This document shows, piece after piece, positions 14,842-21,226 of a DNA stretch of 23,323 nt; position 1 is the first letter of the stretch, and every line of letters starts with the position of its first letter. The position numbers were made by a program, and so were the translations under genes. The stretch is from contig DGTM01000003.1 of the NCBI GenBank assembly GCA_002394305.1, positions 37,595-60,917 on the forward strand, in the 5' to 3' direction. This stretch comes from Prevotellaceae bacterium UBA4336. Its GTDB lineage: Bacteria; Bacteroidota; Bacteroidia; Bacteroidales; Bacteroidaceae. The notes below the pieces were generated by a model. It saw nothing but the letters and a program-made list of their open reading frames with translations. It was not told the origin of the DNA and searched no databases.

Positions 14842-16324
14842 TCAGACGCTACGCGACAGAGGCATCTGCGCCGTGATTCCTACATACAACAATGCAGGAA
14901 CCATAGCCGACGTCGTCCGCCGAACGCTTGCCCAATGCCTCGACGTCATTGTCGTTGCCGACGGATGCACGGATGGTACGCTCGACATCCTGCAAGGCAT
15001 CGAGGGCATCACCATTGTCTCCTACCCCAGGAACGCGGGCAAGGGCACAGCCCTGAAACGTGGTTTCCGCCGAGCACTCGCGATGGGATTCTCCTATGCC
15101 ATCACCTTGGATGCCGACGGTCAGCACTTCCCCGAGGACATTCCCACGCTGCTCCAGGCCAACCAGCAGCACCCGGGAGCCCTCGTCGTAGGCCAACGGA
15201 AGGGACTCGAAACGATGCCGCGCAGCAAAGGCAGCAAATTTGCCAACGCCTTCAGCAACTTCTGGTTCGCCATTCAAACGGGCCGTCGGCTGAAGGACAC
15301 GCAGTCGGGCTTCCGCCTCTATCCCGTGAAGAAGCTCCACGGCCTGTCGCTGCTCACGTCTCGCTACGAGGCCGAGCTCGAGTTGCTGGTCTTCGCCTCC
15401 TGGCATGGCGTGGAGCTGGTCTCCGTTCCCGTCGGCGTCTTCTATCCCGCGCCGGCTGAACGCGTGTCACATTTCCGTCCGGTCAGGGACTTCACGCGCA
15501 TCTTCATCCTCAACACCTTCCTCTGTGTCCTGGCACTTGTCTATGGTCTGCCGCTTGCCATCTGGCGCGGACTGATGACAACCTTGCGGACCGTCTACTC
15601 GCTTCTCTTTTTCCTCGTCTTCACCATCATCGTTGCCCCGCCCTACGCCCTCTACCATATCCTCTTCGTTCACAGCCTGGAGAAGAAGCGCAAGGGCTTG
15701 CATCGGCTGATTTACTTCTTTGCACGGCTCGTCACATACTGGCACGGCATACCCGGCGTCAAGTTCTCCATCGGCAATCCTCACCAGGAAGACTTCACCG
15801 AACCGGCCATCATCATCTGCAACCACCAGTCGCACCTCGACCTCATGACCATGCTGATGCACTCGCCGCGACTTGTCTGCCTGACGAAAGACTGGGTTTG
15901 GAACAACCCGCTCTACGGCTACATCCTGCGCGACGCAGAGTTCTATCAGGCCACAGAAGGCATGGACGTCCTGCTGCCGAAGCTGCAGTCGCTGGTCGAC
16001 AGAGGCTACAGTATCGTCGTCTACCCCGAGGGGACACGCTCGCTGGACGGCTCCGTCTCACGTTTCCACCAAGGTGCCTTCTATCTGGCAAGGCAGCTCG
16101 GTGTCGACATTCTCCCCATCGTCTCGTACGGCGCAGGCAAGGTCTTGCCCAAGAAGGGCAAGTACCTTCGCAAATGGCCCATCAGGATAGAGATAGACAA
16201 ACGCCTCGGTCCAGAGGAGATGCAAGCGTTCGGAGCAACGCCGAGAAAGCAGGCGTCCGGAATGAGAGCGTATTACATCCACAGATACACCGAGATGGCT
16301 AACCGAATAGAGCAGGATGTCTAA
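14819..16324 (+). CDS. Glycosyltransferase family 2 / PlsC-type acyltransferase fusion
   Basis: A 501-residue two-domain inner-membrane enzyme. Residues 1 to about 215 are GT2: PTYNN at 21-25, VVADGCTDGT, and the DXD-type Asp98-Ala-Asp100 in TLDADGQHFPED. Two hydrophobic segments at about 223-240 and 258-285 follow. Residues about 300-500 are a 1-acylglycerol-phosphate acyltransferase-like domain with HX4D (His336-Asp341 in NHQSHLD) and EGTR (Glu404 in YPEGTRS). This GT2-PlsC fusion is a hallmark of aryl polyene clusters. It probably builds and acylates a glycolipid carrying the polyene-like chain; donor and acceptor are not known. It overlaps LolA-like by 23 bases and the hydrolase by 8, so coupling is likely. 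Confidence 0.92.
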   Translation: MTSRQTNSQTLRDRGICAVIPTYNNAGTIADVVRRTLAQCLDVIVVADGCTDGTLDILQGIEGITIVSYPRNAGKGTALKRGFRRALAMGFSYAITLDADGQHFPEDIPTLLQANQQHPGALVVGQRKGLETMPRSKGSKFANAFSNFWFAIQTGRRLKDTQSGFRLYPVKKLHGLSLLTSRYEAELELLVFASWHGVELVSVPVGVFYPAPAERVSHFRPVRDFTRIFILNTFLCVLALVYGLPLAIWRGLMTTLRTVYSLLFFLVFTIIVAPPYALYHILFVHSLEKKRKGLHRLIYFFARLVTYWHGIPGVKFSIGNPHQEDFTEPAIIICNHQSHLDLMTMLMHSPRLVCLTKDWVWNNPLYGYILRDAEFYQATEGMDVLLPKLQSLVDRGYSIVVYPEGTRSLDGSVSRFHQGAFYLARQLGVDILPIVSYGAGKVLPKKGKYLRKWPIRIEIDKRLGPEEMQAFGATPRKQASGMRAYYIHRYTEMANRIEQDV

Positions 16325-17282
16325 GCCCTTATTATATATAATAATGTGTATGCTCTGCTTCTGCTTGCAGCCTCATGCAAGGGAGAAGCAACGCCCGACG
16401 GCTGAACCGGAACCCGCCGGACCAAGGGAAGTCAGGCTCTGGGACGGGACGGATGTGCGAGCATCCTCAGTCACACTGACGCCTTTCCTTGCCGCTTCCG
16501 ACCGGCCCACCACGGCAGTCATCGTCTGCCCGGGCGGTTCGTACTGCTGGCATGCCCTGAAGACGGAGGGAACGGACGTGGCCCGATGGCTGCAGGCAAA
16601 CGGCATCTCGGCCTTCGTGCTGAAGTATCGCGTCCAGGGCATCGTGCCATACATCACGCATTCGCGGCTCCTGTTCAGGGGACATCAGCACCCCGACATG
16701 CTCCACGACCTGCTGCAAGCCATCCGTTTCTTGCGCGAACATGCCGCCGATTATGGCATCAATCCCCAACAGCTTGGCGTCATGGGCTTCTCGGCCGGAG
16801 GACATCTGGCACTATGCACGATGGACAACGCGCGATGGACAATGGATAAGGATGCATCGCCAACCTTCATCGCAGCCATCTATCCGGTGGTAAGCATGTC
16901 GCACCCCGACAGTCACAAGCGTTCACGGCGTGCGCTGCTGGGCGAGTACGGCAAGCATAGCAGAGCGATGCGCGACTCCCTATCGCTGGAGAAACACGTC
17001 GCAAAGGACTGTCCGCCGGTCTTTCTCGTCAATTGCAAAGACGACCCCATCGTGAGATACCACAACTCGGAGCTCCTCGACTCGGCCCTTTCCGCCCAAG
17101 GCATCAGGCATCGCTACATACAATACCGTACTGGCGGACACGGCTTCGGCGCATCCGAGACGAAAGGCACAGCGGAATGTCGGGCCTGGAAGAAGGCGTT
17201 CCTGAGCTGGCTTCGGGAAATAAATGAGTCAACAAGCGATAAGAGACACGTCAGCTCGCAGGTCACCTGGCACGTTAGATAA
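16317..17282 (+). CDS. Secreted alpha/beta hydrolase (acetyl-xylan-esterase/BD-FAE-like)
   Basis: A 321-residue esterase-like protein. The start at 16317 overlaps the previous stop (ATGTCTAA) and gives a good signal peptide (LLYIIMCMLCFCL, cleavage near QPHA). An alternative ATG at 16344 is in frame but shortens the signal. The fold markers are VIVCPGGSYCWHA (oxyanion region), the nucleophile Ser159 in GFSAGGH, Asp242/Asp243 in CKDDPIV, and His275 in GGHGFG, a full triad. Residues 169-180 (MDNARWTMDKDA) come from a heptameric repeat inserted after the nucleophile elbow. The last 18 residues, beyond LSWLREIN, look like an unstructured tail. Substrate is unknown; it may deacylate the cluster's glycolipid or act on dietary polysaccharide esters. 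Confidence 0.87.
   Translation: MSKPLLYIIMCMLCFCLQPHAREKQRPTAEPEPAGPREVRLWDGTDVRASSVTLTPFLAASDRPTTAVIVCPGGSYCWHALKTEGTDVARWLQANGISAFVLKYRVQGIVPYITHSRLLFRGHQHPDMLHDLLQAIRFLREHAADYGINPQQLGVMGFSAGGHLALCTMDNARWTMDKDASPTFIAAIYPVVSMSHPDSHKRSRRALLGEYGKHSRAMRDSLSLEKHVAKDCPPVFLVNCKDDPIVRYHNSELLDSALSAQGIRHRYIQYRTGGHGFGASETKGTAECRAWKKAFLSWLREINESTSDKRHVSSQVTWHVR
16329..16344. promoter_or_regulatory. Perfect 16-base AT palindrome at the start of the hydrolase gene
   Basis: The 16 bases are their own reverse complement and consist only of A and T. They lie within codons 5-10 of the hydrolase gene and end on the A of the in-frame ATG at 16344. Similar TATAATA sequences precede the cmk and polyprenyl synthase start codons. 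Function unknown. Confidence 0.5.
16821..16855. repeat. In-frame heptameric repeat inside the hydrolase gene
   Basis: Five 7-base units in phase: ATGGACA twice, ATGGATA, with ACGCGCG between and AGGATGC last. They encode MDNARWTMDKDA, following the nucleophile helix and before the strand FIAAIYPVV. Confidence 0.8.
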
Positions 17283-17283
17283 C

Positions 17284-19686
17284 ATGATTCTGAAGATATA
17301 CGACTTCCTTCGCGAACACAGCTTTGCTCGCCATGCATCGCTCCTCGCCGTCACGCTGGCCATGCTGGCTGCGGTGTGGCAGCTGTCCTACAAGGAGGAC
17401 ATCCGGGACTTCCTGCCTCTCGGCGAGACGGACAGCAGGCGGATGGCTGTGTATCAGGACATCTCGGGCATGAACCGCCTCTTCATCATCTTCGATACGG
17501 GTGGCGATGCCGAACGGACGACGCAGGCCATCGACCGCTTTGCCCTTGCCGTGGAGGAAACAGACACGGCGGGCTGGTGCAGCGGACTGCAGACGGCCTT
17601 CGACCTCGAAAGCCTTTCCGAGCAGGCGGACTTCGTCTTCAGCCACATTCCCCTGTTCCTTGCAGAAGCCGACTACAGGCGGATGGACAGCCTTCTGGCA
17701 AGCGACGGATTCATGGACACAAGGCTCGACGACGACCTCAACGCCTTGACATTCCCCACAGGCGGTTTGGCGGAACAGAACATCGGGCGCGACCCGCTCG
17801 GACTCTTCACTCCCCTTCTGGAGGAACTGGGACAGCAAGCGGGGCAGATGCACTTTGAAATGTACGACGGCTACATCTTTACGCCCGACATGAAGCACGC
17901 CGTCGCGATGCTCCCGTCGCCTTTCGGCAGCAGCGAGACGGCAAGGAATGCCGAACTCATCGCCTTGCTCGAAGGGGCTATCGGCACGATGCAGGCGGAC
18001 TTCCCGGACATCAGGGCACACGTGGCAGGCGGGCCTCAGATTGCAGTTGGCAATGCACGGCAGATAGCCCGCGACAGCATCTTGGCTGTCTCGCTGGCAG
18101 TCGTGCTCATCCTCGGCCTGCTGCTCTATGCCTTCCGCCAGTGGCGGAACATCCTGCTCACTGCCTTCTCCGTGCTGTGGGGCTGGCTCTTCGCCCTCGG
18201 AGCATTGGCTTTGGTGCACGACAACGTCTCGATGATCGTGGTGGGCATCTCAAGCATCATCATCGGCATCGCTGTCAACTATCCCCTACACCTTGTCAGC
18301 CACTTGCAGCATCAGCCTGACGTCCGGCAGACACTTCGCGAAGTGACGAAGCCCCTCCTGGTGGGCAACATTACGACCGTCGCGGCGTTCCTTGCCCTGG
18401 TCCCGCTCAGGTCGGCCAGTCTGCGCGACCTCGGTTTGTTTGCCTCCTTCCTGCTCGTCGGCACAATCCTCTTCGTGCTCGTCTGGCTGCCACACTTAAT
18501 AGAGAAAAGTGAAGAAGCAAAGCCCGACTTCCTGTCCCGCCTTGCGTCCCTCCAGATTGACCGAAAGAAATGGGTGGTCGCCCTGGTCCTCGTGCTGACG
18601 CTTGTCTTCGGCTACTTCAGTCTGTCCGTAGAGTTCGACCCGAACGTGTCGCACATCAACTACATGACCGACGAACAGAAGGCTGACATGGCACACTTCG
18701 GGAAGCTCCTGGAGGGCGACGACTCAGGGGACATGGTCCGGCTCTACCTGCTTTCGTTCGGAACGGACTTCGACGAGGCGCTCACCGTCGCGGAGTCCAG
18801 GCAGGCTGTCATCGACTCGCTGCAGGATGCCGGACTGGTTGTGAGCCATCGTGGTGTGAAGCGCTTCCTGCCGTCCGAGGCGGAGCAGGCACGTCGCATT
18901 GGCCTCTGGAGGAAATGGTTCGAAGGGCACCGGCAGCTCCTCGGGGACCTAAATGCCGCTGCCACGAGGCACGGTTTCGCAGAAGGTGCCTTCGCGGACT
19001 TTGCCGACATCATCCATTCGGAGCAGACCACGCTTCCCTTCTCCGACTTCCTCCCCCTGACCTCCAAAGCCTTTTCGGGAAACGTTTCGCAGGCCAGCAA
19101 AGGACAAGCCTGCATTGCCGAAGTGATGACGGCGAAGAAAGAGAACGCCGACAAGCTCAGGGAGGCTCTGCCCGAAGCTTTCGACATCAGCTCGCTCCAT
19201 GCCTCCGTGACCGAAGCGCTGAACGCCGACTTCAACTACATCGGCTGGGTCTGCTCTTCGGTCGTCTTCCTCTTCCTCTGGCTTTCGTTCCGCAGCTTCA
19301 GGCTGGCCGTCATTTCCTTTGTGCCGATGGCTGTCAGCTGGATATGGATACTGGGCATCATGGCTTTGCTGGGCATCAAGTTCAACATTGTCAACATCAT
19401 CCTTGCCACCTTCATCTTCGGCCAAGGCGACGACTACACCATCTTCATGACCGAGGGCTGCGTCTCGGAGTACGTTCACGGACGGCCTGTCCTTGCTTCC
19501 TACAAGCGGAGCATCATCCTTTCCGCCCTGATTATGTTCATCGGCATCGGCACGCTCATCTTCGCCCGCCATCCGGCCTTGCACTCGCTGGCCGAAGTCA
19601 CCATCATCGGCATGTCCTGCGTCGTGCTGATGGCCTACCTGCTGCCGCCGTTGCTCTTCAAACTGTCACACCGTAAAAACAGATAA
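17284..19686 (+). CDS. MMPL/RND-family lipid exporter
   Basis: About 800 residues with the 12-helix RND/MMPL plan. Helix 1 at about 17-34 is followed by a large periplasmic domain to about 260, then a group of six helices (from LAVSLAVVLILGLLLY). A second periplasmic domain follows, and the last five helices include GIKFNIVNIILATFIFGQGDDYTIFM. The charged GDDYTIF in that helix is a proton-relay-like motif. Start chosen at 17284 (MILKIYDFLREHS), one base after the hydrolase stop; an in-frame ATG at 17224 would overlap that gene by 59 bases and add an unlikely 20-residue leader. MMPL exporters move glycolipids and polyketide lipids. An MMPL exporter together with a LolA-like carrier is the usual pair in aryl polyene clusters. 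Confidence 0.9.
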   Translation: MILKIYDFLREHSFARHASLLAVTLAMLAAVWQLSYKEDIRDFLPLGETDSRRMAVYQDISGMNRLFIIFDTGGDAERTTQAIDRFALAVEETDTAGWCSGLQTAFDLESLSEQADFVFSHIPLFLAEADYRRMDSLLASDGFMDTRLDDDLNALTFPTGGLAEQNIGRDPLGLFTPLLEELGQQAGQMHFEMYDGYIFTPDMKHAVAMLPSPFGSSETARNAELIALLEGAIGTMQADFPDIRAHVAGGPQIAVGNARQIARDSILAVSLAVVLILGLLLYAFRQWRNILLTAFSVLWGWLFALGALALVHDNVSMIVVGISSIIIGIAVNYPLHLVSHLQHQPDVRQTLREVTKPLLVGNITTVAAFLALVPLRSASLRDLGLFASFLLVGTILFVLVWLPHLIEKSEEAKPDFLSRLASLQIDRKKWVVALVLVLTLVFGYFSLSVEFDPNVSHINYMTDEQKADMAHFGKLLEGDDSGDMVRLYLLSFGTDFDEALTVAESRQAVIDSLQDAGLVVSHRGVKRFLPSEAEQARRIGLWRKWFEGHRQLLGDLNAAATRHGFAEGAFADFADIIHSEQTTLPFSDFLPLTSKAFSGNVSQASKGQACIAEVMTAKKENADKLREALPEAFDISSLHASVTEALNADFNYIGWVCSSVVFLFLWLSFRSFRLAVISFVPMAVSWIWILGIMALLGIKFNIVNIILATFIFGQGDDYTIFMTEGCVSEYVHGRPVLASYKRSIILSALIMFIGIGTLIFARHPALHSLAEVTIIGMSCVVLMAYLLPPLLFKLSHRKNR

Positions 19687-19694
19687 CATCACAC

Positions 19695-19934
19695 ATGAAA
19701 GAACGTATCATAGAACTGCTGAGTGCGGCTCTGCCGACGGTCGACCTTGAGTCGGACTTCCTCTTCAGCGAACTCGACTCGCTGGGCGTGACCACCATCC
19801 TGATGCTTCTCTCCGAGGAGTACGGCATCGAGCTGGAGGCAAAGGACGCCACGCCGAAGAACCTGCGCAATATCGACGCTATCGTGAGGATGGTGCAGGG
19901 GAAGTTGGGAGAGTTTAGAGTTGAGGAACCATGA
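19695..19934 (+). CDS. Acyl carrier protein (second)
   Basis: A 79-residue acidic protein. The attachment serine is Ser29, in FSELDSLGVTTILMLLSEEYGIELE, with the usual ACP helix II. It starts 8 bases after the exporter and overlaps the ligase by 4 bases (ATGA), so it is the probable partner of that ligase, receiving the starter acid. Its sequence is clearly different from the first ACP, which suggests division of labour between loading and extension. The C-terminal GKLGEFRVEEP lies in a short 7-bp-period stretch. Confidence 0.93.
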   Translation: MKERIIELLSAALPTVDLESDFLFSELDSLGVTTILMLLSEEYGIELEAKDATPKNLRNIDAIVRMVQGKLGEFRVEEP

Positions 19935-21214
19935 GTTTGGAAGAAGCCATAGAGCATTATGCAAGGTTGACGCCGGACAAGGCGGCGGTCATCACAGCCG
20001 ACGGGACGCTTTCCTATGCGATGCTGTGGGAACGCATCCGCGAGAAGGCGGACACCCTGAAGCTTCGTGAAGGCGAACCCTACGTCTTCCCGACCTCACA
20101 GGATGCCGACTTCATCATCACCTACTGTGCCGTCCATCTCTGCGGAGGCGTGGCTGTGCCAAAGAGCGTCAGTGAGAATGAAATAGTAAATTGTAAATCG
20201 TCAAATAGTAAATGCTCCTCTGTCCTCTTCACCACGGGCACGACGGGCTCTTCCAAGGGCGTGATGATTTCCGGAGAGGCCTGGACAGCCAACGCCGAGA
20301 ACCTCATCGACCGCCTTGGATTCACGTCCGACCTGCTCTTCATCATCTGCGGACCGCTCAACCACCTGGGCAGCCTCTCCAAGGTGTACCCCACGCTCAT
20401 GTGCGGCGCTACATTATATATATTAGAGAGTCTGAAGGACCTCCCTGCCTTCTTCTCGGTCTTCTCGCTGCCCTTCCGGAAGTTCGCGACGTTCCTTGTG
20501 CCGTCGAGCATCAGGATGCTCCTGCAGGTTGCCCCGAAGGAGTTGGCTGCCGTCAGCCGGAAGACAGACTTCATCGAGACGGGAGCCGCTGCCATCTCGC
20601 GGCACGACATGGAGCGCCTCTGCCGGCTCCTGCCCCACTCGCGCCTCTTCAACACCTACGCATCAACCGAGACGGGCATCATCTGCAGCTACGAGTTCAG
20701 CCGATACGGCTGCGAGCCGGGCCTGTTGGGAAAGCCGATGAAGCATTCCTCCGTGCGCATCGGCGAGGGCGGCAGGGTGATTTGTTCCGGCCGCACCATC
20801 ATGTCGGGCTACGTCGGCAGTCCCGAAGCCACGGCCCAGGTCCTTCGCCACGGCGAGGTCTTCACTTCCGATACCGGCTTCATCGACAGTCAGGGGATGC
20901 TCCACTTGCAGGGGCGGCTGGACGATGTCATCAACGTGGGGGGCTACAAGGTGAACCCCTCCGAGGTGGAGGACGCCGCAGCCGGCTTCCAACCCATCGC
21001 CGACTGCATCTGCATCCCTGCCCCGCACATCCTGCTCGGCACGGTCCCCAAGCTCCTCTATGTGCCCAGGCAGGGCAAAGAAGTCAAGCCTCGCGACATC
21101 GCCGACTACTTGAAGGGCCGCATCGAGAGCTACAAGGTTCCCCTGCTCTACGAGGCCGTCAGTGCCATCCGCCGCACCTACAACGGCAAGCCCGACCGCA
21201 AAGCATACACTTAA
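19931..21214 (+). CDS. Adenylate-forming acyl/aryl-ACP ligase
   Basis: A 427-residue member of the ANL superfamily. Motifs: the phosphate loop FTTGTTGSSKG at 100-110, NTYASTETG (adenine/Mg site), DTGFIDSQGMLHLQGRLDD with the ribose-binding Asp, VGGYKVNPSEVED, and the catalytic Lys420 in NGKPDRK near the C-terminus. It is compact, shorter than most acyl-CoA synthetases (about 500). It probably activates an aromatic or fatty starter acid and loads it on the adjacent ACP, as the aryl-ACP ligase of aryl polyene clusters does. Substrate cannot be read from sequence. Residues 83-95, directly before the P-loop, are encoded by a heptameric AT-rich repeat. Confidence 0.9.
   Translation: MSLEEAIEHYARLTPDKAAVITADGTLSYAMLWERIREKADTLKLREGEPYVFPTSQDADFIITYCAVHLCGGVAVPKSVSENEIVNCKSSNSKCSSVLFTTGTTGSSKGVMISGEAWTANAENLIDRLGFTSDLLFIICGPLNHLGSLSKVYPTLMCGATLYILESLKDLPAFFSVFSLPFRKFATFLVPSSIRMLLQVAPKELAAVSRKTDFIETGAAAISRHDMERLCRLLPHSRLFNTYASTETGIICSYEFSRYGCEPGLLGKPMKHSSVRIGEGGRVICSGRTIMSGYVGSPEATAQVLRHGEVFTSDTGFIDSQGMLHLQGRLDDVINVGGYKVNPSEVEDAAAGFQPIADCICIPAPHILLGTVPKLLYVPRQGKEVKPRDIADYLKGRIESYKVPLLYEAVSAIRRTYNGKPDRKAYT
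20176..20217. repeat. In-frame AT-rich heptameric repeat inside the ligase gene
   Basis: Six 7-base units in phase, such as ATAGTAA, ATTGTAA, ATCGTCA and AATAGTA. They encode NEIVNCKSSNSKC immediately before the P-loop strand. The stretch is strikingly AT-rich against a gene that is otherwise GC-rich. Confidence 0.85.
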
Positions 21215-21226
21215 AACAAACATATC

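Noticed and set aside
17224..17283. Upstream in-frame ATG for the exporter
   Set aside because: It would overlap the hydrolase gene and add a polar 20-residue leader. The ATG at 17284 follows the stop directly and begins at the expected basic residue-helix pattern.
18494..18521. AT-richer stretch in the exporter gene (HLIEKSEEAKPD) with a hint of 7-base spacing
   Set aside because: Units are too diverged to separate from chance; a loop rich in Glu and Lys would look the same.
19901..19926. AGAGTT twice at 7-base spacing at the end of the second ACP gene
   Set aside because: Only two matching units; noted in the gene entry but not enough to call a repeat.
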